This document shows, piece by piece, positions 23,875-36,160 of a DNA stretch of 64,000 bases. Below the pieces are notes generated by a model that saw nothing but the letters and a program-made list of their open reading frames with translations, ran no database searches and was not told where the DNA came from. The DNA comes from Carposina sasakii (lineage: Eukaryota > Arthropoda > Insecta > Lepidoptera > Carposinidae). Position 1 is the first letter of the stretch. Every line of letters begins with the position of its first letter. The position numbers were made by a program, and so were the translations under genes. The stretch spans positions 1,984,001 to 2,048,000 of the forward strand of contig CP053154.1 of assembly GCA_014607495.2 (NCBI GenBank). Direction: 5' to 3'.

Positions 23875-24128
23875 ACATTGACCTAGTCCCACACTAAGAT
23901 CCCTAAGCAATACCACATTATTTTATTAAGTCTTGTGTCGAGGGTACTAAGCAACGGTATATCAATACATAAAAACACAGATAAGTATAGAAACATCCAT
24001 GACGTAAGTTTTAGTTTCGGAAACAAACATCGATATTCATCATATCAATGTTTGCACCTACCGGGATTCGAACCCAGGACCTATGGCGTCGCAGGCAGGG
24101 CCACTACCAACTACACCAATCGGCCGTC
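23875..24128 (-). mobile_element. SINE-1, near full inverted copy
   Basis: From CACAACACATTGACCTAGTC to CCAATCGGCCGTC, with GGGATTCGAACCCAGG as inverted B box. It has a small insertion, GTAAGTTTTAGTTT, near 24004. Confidence 0.75.
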
Positions 24129-25724
24129 GAAGGTGTATGTATTTACTTTAGACGCGATTTTATAACATTGAGAATACGTTTTCCATAGGAATCCATCATT
24201 TTATCGCAACTCCTTTCAACGATTTTCATTATCAATAAAACGATTCGCAGAACTTTTAGTACAATATTAAACAAATCATTATCTAAAAACACAGTTCATT
24301 GTTATTTGTTTTCATGTTTTATACATTCTATCAAAATAGTGTAACATCGAAGTTTTGTTACCCATATTTTTGTTTCATCGTAAGTTTTAGTTTGCAAAAT
24401 AATTGAAACATCGATTTTTACTTCAATAAATCAATGGACATGGCAAAATACGATTTCATGCAATTAATTAGTTCTTAGCAATATTTAAAACAAAAATTAG
24501 ATTAAATAAAAAAAGATTAGTTCGATTATATGAAACAGAAATCGACATATACTTGTTAACTATTCTTATTAACTATTCGATGAATTGAAAAAATATATAT
24601 TAAAAATCGTGGAATAGTTTTCGGTAAAATGAAATTCGATATCAAAAAAATCTGTATTCTAATAGACACCCTTTTTCCATACTTACTGGCAAAAAAATTC
24701 TGCGTTATATTTGTACTCTTTGTTTACTCTAAAGAATTTTCATGTTTTAATTTCAATTTTAATTTTCAATTTCAGCCTATTGCAGTCCACTGCTGGACGT
24801 AGGCCTCCCCAAGAACACCCCACAAGGATAATGCAGGTTAAACATATTACAAAAATTATAGAACACTGATCCGTATTTCCGTAGGAAAACATACACACAA
24901 AGAAAAGGTTTTTTTTTAAAGTAGGTATACGTAATAAATAGTATCAAACACGGAACCCAAAGAATTAGGAATATTTGACGTTCGGCTACTTTTCTTTAAT
25001 CTCTTATCTCGTATCCGTACTGCTTTATCGGTGATTACGTTAAAAAAAATTGAGCGAATTTGAATTGGATGCCGAAGAAGATTAGCGAAGTTTGATGAGG
25101 TCTGATGCACCGGTGTTTCTTTATCGATAAAGAAATATGAAGTATTATGCTCCTGTACTAATGGAGTTTTTATTTAGATACCTACGAATATATTATTATT
25201 ATTTTAATGGTTTAGTTCTAAACGCTACATATGTGGACCTCAACTATGCAGCCAAACGAAATTTTATTATTTTGTAGATTTCGAAAAACATGAATCAAAA
25301 CACAAGGTTTTATATTATATTTTCAGAACACATATTTTTTACGTATGTAATCCGATTTCAATATAATTTTTTTTAAACGAAAAACCGACTTCCTCCCAAA
25401 ACTCGAGCTTACTAAAGTAAAATTTTATAATAAAATATTTTCCTCAAAATGGAATATTTCCAGCCATCGAGATTATAATAAAAAAGCATGTAGTAATATT
25501 ATTATTTTACGATATACTCGTAAAAACAGAGTATTTACATAATTAACCGTTCGATGAAATGTGAACGACCCAGCCAAAGAGACATTTTGTAATTAATTAA
25601 TGTTCTTTTATATTCGATGCTTTGTAAAAATAATTTTATAGGTTTAGCAACGGATATTAACAATCGTTAATTAATATTTCAAACAATTATTACAATAATA
25701 AGTAGGTACATTATAAAATTAATT
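24129..25724. other. No gene recognised; one small inverted LINE L2 tail at 24774-24835
   Basis: TTGCAGTCCACTGCTGGACG, then TAGGCCTCCCCAAGAACAC, is the inverted end of an L2-type LINE. The rest is AT-rich with nothing recognised. Confidence 0.5.
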
Positions 25725-25912
25725 AATCTAATATATAAAATTCGCATGTTGCGGTGTTTGTTACCAGACTCCTCCGAACGGCTTTACTGATTTTTCTATG
25801 GTAGGTAGATTTTTATTTGGTAGGTCTGGGAATCGTTAGGAAAATATCTTTATACCCCTTCGACGCAATAAGCGACATCCACGCGAGCGGAGTCACGGGC
25901 AACGGCTAATAT
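25725..25912 (+). mobile_element. Short element ending GACATCCACGCGAGCGGAGT
   Basis: Starts TAATCTAATATATAAAATTC and ends CACGCGAGCGGAGTCACGGG, CAACGGCTAATA. Parallel in layout to the Helitron-like family but diverged. Single copy here. Confidence 0.45.
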
Positions 25913-27174
25913 AAACATAAACAGCTAAACGGTATAGATTTCAAATTGTAACGCAAATTAATTGTTACACAGATAATATAGTATAGTATAGTACCTACAG
26001 ACTAAAAACTAAATGTAGTGTGCAGTGGAAAAAATACCACAAAAGATAAAATTCTATTATGAGTTGAATAAATTCCGAGTTTTATTCGCGACTATACCGG
26101 GACAGGAAGTTGCATACACGTGAAGTCGAACCTGAATTTCGTCGCGGGAAGTGAAGCTCACTTCCGGTGCAAAAGTATGGCGCCTGATGTATTCCAATTT
26201 CAACTGAATATTCGCATACCGAACACAATAGTCCAGAAAAAAGATGCACCCTTTACAAAAGGTTGTCCAACAATATTTTTGCAAGTAAAACAAAACAAAA
26301 AACAAAGTAGCGTAATAAAATTTCAACGGTTTTCATGTAAATCGTCTTCAAGACGGTAGCCTTAATTAAATATTTAGGCTCGGTGGACTCAAATTAAGTC
26401 GCATGTCCTTATTACTGTTTGTTCTCATGTAAGTAGCAAAGTCACTTCACGAACTTGGATGAATAGGTTTGCGATGCTCGACAAATACAACCCACGGGTC
26501 AGTAACTTTACTTCAAAAGTTATTTGTTCGATTATGTATGAAATAATAGGTGCCTTATTCTTTAAATTATTTTAATATACTTATAAAACTGTAATTGGAA
26601 AGACCAGTCCATGGATTCATAAATATTAAATATCGTTTAGTCAAACTAGCGTTTGTCGACAAAAAGTTGTTACGTAATAAACTATGTTCGATCAAACTTA
26701 TACTAGATTTATCGTTAGGGACGTTACGGTTTTCATTATAATATTTATAATTTGTTTTGAGTTGAGAGCAAATAAATATAAGTAGGTAGGTACTTTTTAT
26801 TACCATGGTAATGCTTGATAAAGGTTTATGATTTATAAGTATTCCGAATATTCAATTGTAAATGTTACCTACTTTCTACTTACATCATTTTACAGATTTC
26901 TATAACTAAATCAAAACCACTTAGGTCTTGCGTGCATATGTGAGATTGGTTGACCAGTTCCGATTTCTGAGTGATATAACTGGGTGTACGAGTACTGTAT
27001 GAAAAATGATAGTTTAAGCTCTATTTCTTCTGAGAAATGCTTTGGTAAGGTTACCCTAAAAAAATAATTATTGTTACTTAAATTTAGTATTAAAGGTAAT
27101 AAATTACAACTACTAATTTTTGAATGAACAAGCATAATTATGCTATTTTAGTCCAAATATACTTCGACCTCTAC
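25913..27174. other. No gene or repeat recognised
   Basis: Overlapping frames of 74-89 codons on both strands (26057-27135) have no motif and shadow each other. No gene called. Confidence 0.45.
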
Positions 27175-27240
27175 CTTCATAAGGAGATGCAGCTGATGTA
27201 TTCTAGCGAAGCCCCGTATCAACATGAGACAATAATACAC
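27175..27240 (+). repeat. Dispersed repeat A 3' fragment
   Basis: AAGGAGATGCAGCTGATGTA, then TTCTAGCGAAGCCCCGTATC, the usual end of repeat A. Confidence 0.5.
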
Positions 27241-27512
27241 GTAAAATTAAGCGCTTTTGCAATATTTATTCGCACGCCCAACTATCGTACTCCAGAATAA
27301 AGCCGCGGAATCCCGACGAGCGGTTGTTTGCCGACTGCGGAACCTTGCACTAATTTGTCAACCCTCATTAAGTTATCTCCTCCGTGTTCCCCGACGTTTT
27401 AGCAGCTCAAGCAGTCAGCCGTGATAACGTAGTGTTTTCGCCGCACTATATTTTGTTGATTTGCTACGGTTTTACATACATATATATATTACCTACACAG
27501 TTGTATTCACAA

Positions 27513-27663
27513 AATAGGGTAGTCAGAACTCCAGAATTATAGTGGAGGTCCCACAGCTACTTAATCAAAGTATCTGTGGCGGGGACAGATGTTAATCATC
27601 AGTGACAAGTGGCTTGCGTGTCACCTGAGAGTATACCCGAGTTACTTAGTTGACTCTGAGTAA
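27513..27663 (+). repeat. Dispersed repeat A copy
   Basis: AGTCAGAACTCCAGAATTAT, GGACAGATGTTAATCATCAG and CGAGTTACTTAGTTGACTC match the family order. Confidence 0.55.
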
Positions 27664-27714
27664 AACAAATGCCAAATCTCTTCGTTTTTCCACTAGACGA
27701 CACGACCACGGCTT

Positions 27715-27952
27715 TTTTGGAAGCATAAATATAATAATAATAATAATAACATCATAGTTGCACTCCAATTCTTGCACTGGCGGGGACCATCGCCGGGTGT
27801 ATCATATTGTGCGACGATGGTATCCGCCATGTGTAGCCCACACCATATTAAAGTTCTCTAAAAAGGGCCTCTACTTTGGCCACGGCCCGATGCACGCCTT
27901 AAAGGACCGGGACTCTGTAGTCCCGTGAATCGAAAAATATAATAATAATAAT
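27715..27952. repeat. Insert between two ATA microsatellites
   Basis: ATAATAATAATAATAATAA at both ends encloses a GC-richer piece with CGCCGGGTGTATCATATTG and GGACCGGGACTCTGTAGTCC. A LINE-type insertion with an ATA tail is possible; identity unknown. Confidence 0.4.
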
Positions 27953-28290
27953 AAGCGGTGATAGCCCAGTGGTAAAGACGTGCACCTTCCAAGCGGGAGG
28001 CGTAAGTTCGATCCCAGTCACGGGCCTGTACCAATAAATTTATTTCATGTAGGGATTTTAATGTTGTAAAAATTGTCACTTAGCTCGTGCCTCGGAAAGC
28101 ACGTAAAACCGTTGGTCCTGCGCCTGATCTCTCTCCGGTCGTGTCGGCTTTCCGTCCCATCGGACAATGAGAGTGAGGGAATAGAGAGGGTGCATCTGTG
28201 TTTGCGCACACACTTGTGCACTATAATATCTCCTGCGTACCTGGCTAATCTCCGTAGAGATTGGTCGCGTTAGCCGAAATACGGTCGGAT
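27953..28290 (+). mobile_element. SINE-3 (tRNA-like), full copy about 340 bp
   Basis: GCGGTGATAGCCCAGTGGTA (A box) and AAGTTCGATCCCAGTCACGG (B box), then a body with CTCGTGCCTCGGAAAGCACG and GGCTAATCTCCGTAGAGATT. The body recurs inverted at 46915-47125 and the head at 54163-54235. Confidence 0.7.
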
Positions 28291-28329
28291 CTCATCATCA
28301 AATATAATAAATAGTATGGCTCGTTTTGT

Positions 28330-28393
28330 CACTAGACGACATGACCACGACACGGTCCCCCATGACGAAATGTCGTGGTCATGTCGTCTAGTG
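28330..28393. repeat. Perfect 23-bp-arm inverted repeat
   Basis: CACTAGACGACATGACCACG (and ACA) pairs exactly with 28371-28393 across an 18-nt loop. A related single arm, CCACTAGACGACACGACCAC, lies at 27691-27710. Confidence 0.8.
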
Positions 28394-28794
28394 GAAATAT
28401 GTCCAATGAAATAAAAACCAATCTCGTGTCATTAACAACACAATATTATCTCGGGATGCAATAAATGGTGTACCTATATTATTGTAGTACATCCACACGT
28501 AATTTGGCAAGAGTTTCGTCTGCACTCTCCGCCTCGGGTCTGAAGCCTCTTGTTTAGTTCGTGTACTAGTTCATTCCGGCTGTAAAAAGGTTTTTCGTGT
28601 CACTATGCACATGATTGATGTGCACTCTCCTATTTATATGTAAGTTAATGGAACTGAATATAAATGTGCATAATATGTTCTGTTTTTGAACCCTCTCTCG
28701 TGATATGTGTATTTGTCTGTTTCCATTAAGTCTGTTTTTGTAGAGAAAAAGGATTGTATATCAGTGGGTATTATGTATGTATACACACATGCAG

Positions 28795-29035
28795 TCACGC
28801 CCATTATCCCCCAAAGAGGTTGGGCAGAAATGTGCAATTTTGAGCGCATTTTGGGCAAAATACACCAATTTAGCTACCGGTAACGAATCCAATGGAACTT
28901 GTTACCGAGTAATGATTCTAAATAGGTATTATAAGGTTTTGGCGTCAGAGCCTCGTCGGTTAAATAGCAGGGTGCACCACGGGCAGTTGAGGTTGATTTC
29001 GGGTCCTAAAGGTATTAGTCGAACCCACTTACATC
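28795..29035 (+). repeat. Dispersed repeat C copy
   Basis: Same order as 18905-19190: AGTCACGCCCATTATCCCCC, ACCGGTAACGAATCC, GTCAGAGCCTCGTCGGTTAA, GGGTGCACCACGGGCAG. Confidence 0.6.
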
Positions 29036-29105
29036 CCCTATACTTAACATAACATAATATGCACTGGTTTGTTTATTTTATCACCAAAGAATATACTTAC
29101 TCTTG

Positions 29106-29345
29106 TTTATCACCGTCATCTTCCTGCCTTGATACCATTAGGTATTATGGGGTCTTCGCAATATGCATATTGCAAAAGAACCTTTTTTTGTGTTTGGTAG
29201 CGGTTTCAAAAATGAAAAACATAGAAAGGTGCAAACATAGAAAGCAACATATAAAAAAATTACGATCGACAAATAAGTTTGTGTATGCTTTCATGTCGAA
29301 TAAATGATTGATTGAATTTGGCGTTTGTTTTATGGCCGGCTGCCT
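29106..29345 (+). repeat. Dispersed repeat D copy
   Basis: TATGGGGTCTTCGCAATATG, GAAAGCAACATATAAAAAAA, GCTTTCATGTCGAATAAATG and TTATGGCCGGCTGCCTGAC occur in family order. Confidence 0.6.
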
Positions 29346-30718
29346 GACTGACGCCAACCCTTCTCGGGTATAGATAGCTAAATGACTTTAGAAAATTCGT
29401 ACATAAAATAAATTCAAACCCATAACTGGGAACTTACCGACTGAAAGGCACGTCAACCATTGGGCTATCACTGCATAAAGTTTAGTCAATTAATTTAATT
29501 TTGTTTATTTATCTGCTCTACAAAAACCAAGGAAAATTCTTATGTATCAATTGGATGTGATATGTTTTTAACCTATGTTTTATTATAATTATATATATTA
29601 CAGGCAGATTTATGTATATCGGTCAACTTAGCAGATCATTTTCCAGCAAATAAAAAAAGGGAATTTTTTTTCTAGTGCAGGTGAGGTCTACAGTACCTTA
29701 TATGTTTTATAAATACCTATAGATCCGGCATTTTTACCAGCCAAGATTTACAAGCACATTAGTATATATACGAAGTTGCCGTCTGTATCCATAGGTATGA
29801 TCGTGCAAGCGAGTGAAGTAGGACGTTCCGTAATCCAATTACACGCAGTTACTAATGATATGCAGACACTGATTTCCATTATGCTTCTGTCGTCTAGCGC
29901 GTAATGCAGTCAGCCCCAGTCTGTAATGCAAACGTCTAAATTTGTCACGTAAATTGATATGCTGTTTGGGTTTGTGAAAAAAAAATGAATCTACAGTAAC
30001 CGTACTAAAGATTCTTATACTTTACTGAGTACTGATAGAGCGATTCCATTGCATATTTATATTATTTATTAATGTATTAGGTTTATCAACAACTTACATG
30101 ATTTTAGTTAAGTTTAAAATTTTACGATAAATATGTACCTAATAGTGCGCTACTTATAGATAAATAGAACATTTATAATTAAACATGAAATAGTAATACT
30201 TAAACAAGGTTCATACTAATATCTACCTACTATGATTAATATCATATATCACAATCATAAGTTGATTTTTTAAACCAATTATCATCATACTCGTACGTGG
30301 TAATAAATGTCACAAAAAAATTAAAAAGTATGTACTTCCAAATCAAAAACAAAATCCATTATGCAACGGTGAAAAAAGCAGTGAATCAAAAAGCACCAAA
30401 TGTCAGGATTCCCTGCAATCACCACTTCGCTCTAAATATGTCGTGCTCTATGATTACTCTTTTTTATGGACCTAAAGCGGACGCTACAACTGAAAAGCGA
30501 ACACTTCATTCCGTCTTCACTGACTGCACCGACAAAGCCTTTGTTTCCCGTTTTAATTAAATATGAAAATTTCGGTTATTCAGCGATGATGTGCAAATAA
30601 AATACACGGAATACGTAATTGGGTTCGAAATTAAAACGTAAGTAGCCCTCGGTGGCGAAAAAACTCTGTTATTTTTTCACTCATTTCACTTGAATGTTAA
30701 TTTTGTAGAATAAGCCTT
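29346..30718. other. No gene or repeat recognised
   Basis: Includes an 87-codon plus-strand frame (30297-30560) without recognisable motifs. Confidence 0.45.
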
Positions 30719-30719
30719 A

Positions 30720-30888
30720 GGTATATTTAACACAGAAAGATTTTTTTCATGTTGATGGAGTGTAGTTTTAAATTAATTAATTTAATTGTATAACATATTT
30801 TAATTGTATGATAATTTAATAGTAGATATATTATAATTTAAAACTACACTCCAGCAACACGAAAAAAACTTTCTGTGTTAAATATACC
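30720..30888. mobile_element. Fold-back MITE, 169 bp
   Basis: GGTATATTTAACACAGAAAG at the left pairs with CTTTCTGTGTTAAATATACC at the right. The arms extend about 57 bp to an AT-rich loop. Single copy here. Confidence 0.7.
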
Positions 30889-30935
30889 AAAATATTAAAT
30901 ATAACATACCTACATACAAACATATACACTTGGGG

Positions 30936-31115
30936 GAGCCAGAAGTGCAGGATCTAAAGGAGACCCCGCAGATACGTTTGGAATACTCGTACCGGGAACA
31001 GATGCAAATCAACAGGGACTGCTCACTAGCTTATCGTCTCAGAACCTCAGTCGACTCTTAGGATATGCACGGAAGGAAATGGGCTGATGCATTCTAATGA
31101 ATTGGGAGTAGAATC
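30936..31115 (+). repeat. Dispersed repeat A copy
   Basis: GGAGCCAGAAGTGCAGGATC, CGGGAACAGATGCAAATCAA and CAGTCGACTCTTAGGATATG match the family order. Confidence 0.6.
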
Positions 31116-31162
31116 TAGAAGTAATTATACAAGTGAATAAAATAAAATAAATTTAGTGATAT

Positions 31163-32375
31163 ACAGAATGTAACAAAAGGGGTATGTTAAGTGAAAAGCT
31201 ATGAAAATAACCCACTATAGAGACCTATTCCCAAAATTTGAGACTCGAAATCAAATGTTTATTTTTCCAGTTAGTATGGAGAATTTCTAAACAAGTCAGG
31301 CATGTTCGTTCATACAATATTGAAAAATCAACAATTGAAATTCTTTAATCATGCTTTTGCTTAACATACCTTTTTTGTTTCGAGTCTTACGTGTCTCTTT
31401 AATTCTGCAAAGCGCTAAAAAAAGGCAAATATACTTACGCTCGTATTTTTGAAAACATTTCCCTTGTGGGCGAAATAGAATAGAGATTGTTTTGTTTGAT
31501 AAAAGAGTTATTTTTAATAATGGGCTTGTTATATATATTCATAGCAGAATAATTTTACCGGCCAATAAAAGAAATATTTTGCGATAAAATGTTTAACAAT
31601 ATTTATACATTAAGTATTGTTACGAGTATGAATATACGATAATTTAGGGCCGTAAAATATACCTAATATTATCGGTAGCGGCCATTTTAATTTTTAATTT
31701 TTTTAGTTCTTTAATTCTGCAAAGCGCTAAAAAAAGGCAAATATCGAAAGAGCTCGTATTTTTGAACTCCTTAACATTTCCCTTGTGGGATATTATCTAC
31801 AAAATGATATCAAAATCATTTCTCTAAGTTGCATAATAGAATGACCCTGGTTTGATAAACAAAAGAGTTATTTTTCAATAATTCATCGTGATTAATGTGA
31901 TTTCGAGTCTTAAATTTTGGAAATAGATTCTTTAATAATGGGCTATATTCATAGCTTTTCGCTTAACATGCAGCCACTGTTACATCCTGTAATAGTCTCT
32001 TTAAGGCTGGAATTTACTAAAAATAAAGGCTTGTAAATGTCGCCTCATCTGTCCACATACTTACGCTCGTATCGACCGCCAATTTTGAATCTGGCCTCTC
32101 GAACATTTCCCTTGTGGGCGAAATAGAATAGAGATTGTTTTGTTTGATAAAAGAGTTATTTTTCAATAATTCATCGTGATTAAAGCTTGTGTATATAATA
32201 TGTTATCTAATTAAATAAAAGACAATGGGTCGGAATAATTCTATACCGGCCATTAAAATAAATATTTTGAGATAAAATGTTTGGGATATTCAATATTTAT
32301 TTAAACCCATCAAGTACTATAGTTTCTGATAACATCTGTTTGTTAACTACGAGTATGAGTTACTATACCTATATA
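31163..32375 (+). mobile_element. Broken MITE-F interleaved with three copies of another unit
   Basis: The left half of MITE-F (start GTAACAAAAGGGGTATGTTA, near 31172) stops near 31376. Its right half (AAATTTTGGAAATAGATTC to GCTTTTCGCTTAACATGC) appears at about 31910-31995. Around and between them a second unit occurs three times: about 31391-31690, 31705-31905 and 31991-32370. Each contains AACATTTCCCTTGTGGG and AAAGAGTTATTTTT, with different small deletions. Copies 1 and 3 also share a downstream part (TACCGGCCA...AAATATTTTG). Looks like duplication after nesting. Confidence 0.6.
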
Positions 32376-34284
32376 TGTATGCATTTATGTGTGTATATTG
32401 GAAAACAATTGACTTCTAGTCCTAACTATTCGCAGTAATAATAATGAATTCAATTCAATTTCACTTTAGTTTCTATTCAATATTCTAACCAAGCTATGAA
32501 ATAAATACATGTTTCTCTCAAATTTAAATAACCTTCATTAAATCTCGAGTATCCACGAAGCGATGACTTACAAAATGAAGTGGTTGCCTCGACGGAGCGG
32601 GATCTGTTTTAGACTTGTTAGTTCGTTGACAACAGAGCGACGGCGAATGGGACTTAACAACGGCCTGCTCCCACTTCGTCGCCTTTGTAGCGGAAATATT
32701 ATCTCTGCATAAATACTTTTTCGTAGTGAAAACGGAAGAATTTACTATCTTGTGTGATGAGTATTTAAAGGGCATTCGATGTAAGTGACAATTTAAACAA
32801 AAAGTAAAAACTGAATGAATAACTTTCTTCTTATGTTGTTTATAGGTATGTAAGTGGAATCCATGTTAGCTATCTCAACATCTCCATCCTAAATCCCTCC
32901 GAGCAGCCAGGATCACGTCATCGGAACGATGCGCACTGAGGACGCGCACGTGGCCAAGGTGCATTACATACTGCTCTCAATTTATTTAGGTTTAAGCATA
33001 TTTCCATCTTGAACTCACGAGTTGTCAGTTTATACCTTGCGTTAAAGTTATGATGTCTCTACTCCATGTTTGTTTATTAATATTAGGGTCCGATAATAAC
33101 ATTTTCTAAATTTGTATAGAATCATTGTTTCATGCTAGTCCAATAAGTAAGTAGCTTGTTTGAATCATAAATGGTTATTACTTAAATAAAAGCTTTTTAA
33201 AAATATCCCACCTACCAAAGCGGGAAACCCCCGAATAGGATTGCGAATCTTGCGACCGTGACTTGCTTTTTTCCTCTGCCGCTTTGTCTGCACGGAACGA
33301 CATTATTACGTGTAACACAGTTTGTTTGTGTCGTGCGCCTAACGTTGATAGAACCTAATGTAATGGCGCTCAAATTGATTCTCATCGTATGTATATTGCC
33401 TTTAATGTAGTGAAAGTGTTTTAAATCTCGAACGTTTTGTCAATGGAGCGAGATGAGCGTGGGTTTGGAATAAGTGCCTAGTAAATCTATTTAGAGAAAA
33501 TGGAATGGCTGTTAAGGAACCTGCGAGTAGAGCTTTTTATTTCCGAAATAACCGTTGCTAGTAGGTTATGTCGAAATCTATACGAAGCGCAAAATTTGTT
33601 TGTCTTTTTTATATGGAAATTGCACGGAAGGATGAGTACTTTTTCCCACATTAGCCTTAAAACTATTTTCTTAATACAAATTGAGCAGAAATACATTAAA
33701 TTTATTACCCTAATATAGCTGTACTCGATCAAGAGTCACCACTAGTAAATATTTAATTAGTCTCCCTAAGTGAAACCTTTGTTGTTGCTACTATTTTAAT
33801 AATGGAGAAAACTTAAAAAAGCGATGAGTTTCCATGAAACTTCTATTAACTACTATTTACGTCGCAGAATGCAGCAAGTTTTTTAAAAGTGCAGCAAAAC
33901 TTTCATCTAAGTTACCATAACTTGGCGACCGCGGCTTGGCTTATCTTAACTATAGTTTAAACCTGCACTCGGTTTTTAATTCCCGTCCCGAAGCTATCGC
34001 AGTTGAAATTACTTTGTTAAGCAAAGATCGAATATCGGAGGTTCATTTTTCAACGGACTCCCGATACTGTGGAAACTTTAGTAATTATGTACTTATCTAG
34101 TTGTGGGGTATGGGCAGTTTAACAGTTATGGGATCGGCTTGGGTTTGAGCTCGGATTGTTGGATGGATTGAAATTCATTTGCCTTAATACTACGGTAGTG
34201 CGGCTTGAATGGACATTATTGGACATAATTACATTGTCTTATTGTAAGGCAGATTGTTAAGGTTAAGTAACGGCCTCCAAGGGC
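32376..34284. other. No gene or repeat recognised
   Basis: Frames up to 83 codons (32524-32775, 33487-33732) have no recognisable motif; two of them are complementary to each other. Confidence 0.45.
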
Positions 34285-34380
34285 GGCTGGTAGTGGTAGT
34301 GGCGAATACGGGAGATAAAGCCTTGCGGTATTACTTGCCCTGGGGGAGGCCTAAGTCCAGCAGTGGACCTGCATAAGCTA
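34285..34380 (+). pseudogene. Small LINE 3' fragment
   Basis: GCGGCTGGTAGTGGTAGTGG, GCCCTGGGGGAGGCCTAAGT and CCAGCAGTGGACCTGCATAA correspond to the end of L1/L2-type reverse transcriptase. Frame destroyed. Confidence 0.55.
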
Positions 34381-34769
34381 GTTTATGTGTGTATGGTTGA
34401 GGTATTACTCTTTGACGGTTATTATTTAAAAATATAAAGAGATTCGAACTGAAATACAATTTGTTCTATTTAATTATATATTTCGCCAGTGTTTAAAATA
34501 ATATAGTAAGTAATACAATATTCAGTCTGATTACAATTTAAACAATTTGAAATCGGCTTTTTGGTAATGTAAAATAGTACTTTTACTTTGAGATTAAGAT
34601 AAATATAACACTTAACCTAACCGAATGCCAATTGATATGTACAAACTATGCTCAGAAATTCCGCAAAAAATTGGACCGGAACCAAGCCGAAACGGAACCA
34701 TTGTAGACACGCGGTACAAAGCAATAATCACTTTACGCTGAAATAATTATAAAAATACATACATTTATT

Positions 34770-34905
34770 TATTTATATTCTATGCTTACGTATACGCATA
34801 CGCATCCGGTCTGCCCGGGCCTATACAGTTCCATACGTTACAACATAACTCAGAGGTACGTGTACGTCTACGCTTACGTGTACGCATACGCATCCGGTAT
34901 GCTCG
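34770..34905. mobile_element. Partial copy of the palindromic TTAA MITE
   Basis: TACGCATACGCATCCGGTCT, then ACAGTTCCATACGTTACAAC and GTACGTGTACGTCTACGC match the right half of 17510-17729. The left half is missing. Confidence 0.7.
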
Positions 34906-35116
34906 ATTGGTTTAATTATTTATCGTCTATGAAAACAATATTTCTCAGAAAAACAAGATAATTATTTCCATTCGATAGAAATTTTGCTGGAATATGATAT
35001 TACCTCTGCCAGTTCATTATATTTCGAAAAAAAAAAAAATGAATGCACTGCATTAATAATTCAATTTTAATGTATTAATATTAATACATTAATTGCATAA
35101 GATTTTTCCTTTTATA

Positions 35117-35377
35117 CAGGGTGTAACAAAAGGGGTATGTTAAGCGAAAAGCTGTGTAAATAGCCCACTTAAAGGAACCTATCCACAAAATTTCAGACTC
35201 CAAATCACATGTTTATTTTCCCAGCCAGTATGGAAAATTTCTTAAACAACTCAGGAATGTTAATACAATCTTAAAAAATAAACATGTGATTTAGAGTCTC
35301 AAATTTTGGAAATAGGTTCTCTATAGTGAGCTATTTACATAGATTTTCGCTTAACATACCCTTTCTGTTACACCGTG
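35117..35377. mobile_element. MITE-F, complete palindromic copy
   Basis: Begins TA|CAGGGTGTAACAAAAGGG and ends TTACACCGTG|TA. TGTTAAGCGAAAA near the left end mirrors TTTTCGCTTAACA near the right. Arms pair over most of 260 bp. Short ends resemble those of MITE-E but the interior is unrelated. Confidence 0.75.
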
Positions 35378-35599
35378 TATATGTACCTATATTATAACAT
35401 TTTCTTTGTACCCAATGTTTTGCTGGATGAAATCTTTTTTAACTCGCCTTTGTACTATTTCTGGTTCAACATACTGTCTATGCTAAATATGATATGTACA
35501 ATAAACAATAAGTATAAGTATACTTTAATTTAACTACACATCATTATACTATACGAGTACAATGAAGTCAATTTCTAGTAATTATAATTATAATTAAAT

Positions 35600-35846
35600 T
35601 AGAAAGACAATAATAATATTCAACACTTCACAACACATTAACTTAGTCCCACATTAAGATTTATAAGGTCTTGTGTCGTGGGTACTAAGCAACGGTATAT
35701 AAATACATAGATAAGTATAGAAACATCCATGACTCGGAAACAAACATCAATATTCATCATCATCAATGTTTGCAACTACCGGGATTCGAACCCAGGACCT
35801 ATGGCGCTGCAGGCAGGGCCACTACCTACTACACCAATCGGCCGTC
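35600..35846 (-). mobile_element. SINE-1, inverted copy
   Basis: CACAACACATTAACTTAGTC, then GGGATTCGAACCCAGGACC (inverted B box) and CCAATCGGCCGTC. Confidence 0.75.
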
Positions 35847-35914
35847 AGTAATGTAGCATATATTGCTTGTATGTATATCTTTCTTATTATTATTTATATT
35901 ATTGTTTATAAGTG

Positions 35915-36160
35915 GCAATGGGCAGTGCATATAGCTCGAAGAACTGATGGTCGATGGAAGTCGGAAAGTTCTAGAGTGGATACCAAGCGCAGCGTGGGAA
36001 GGCCACCCGCGAGGTGGACGGACGACCTGGCCAAGGTCGCGGGCGTCGGTTGGATGCAGGCTGCTTCCGACCGGTCGGAGTGGAGGTTGTTGGGGGAGGC
36101 CTATGTCCAACAGTGGACTTCTCAGGGTTGTAAATGATGATGATGATGATGATGATTATT
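35915..36160 (+). pseudogene. LINE 3' fragment, type L1, open frame to the natural stop
   Basis: The frame reads ARRTDGRWKSESSRVDTKRS then VGRPPARWTDDLAKVAG through to LLGEAYVQQWTSQGCK and stop: the C-terminus of an RTE-like endonuclease-reverse transcriptase. A TGATGATGATGATGATGATG tail follows. The element is 5'-truncated, so no enzyme is made. 56488-56744 is a closely similar inverted copy, suggesting fairly recent activity of this subfamily. Confidence 0.75.

Noticed and set aside
30297..30560. 87-codon frame as a possible exon
   Set aside because: Lys/Asn-rich and without a recognisable domain; no convincing flanking splice pair.
36134..36160. CRISPR-like or regulatory short repeat
   Set aside because: It is a simple TGA tail of a LINE; no spacers, and the DNA is eukaryotic.
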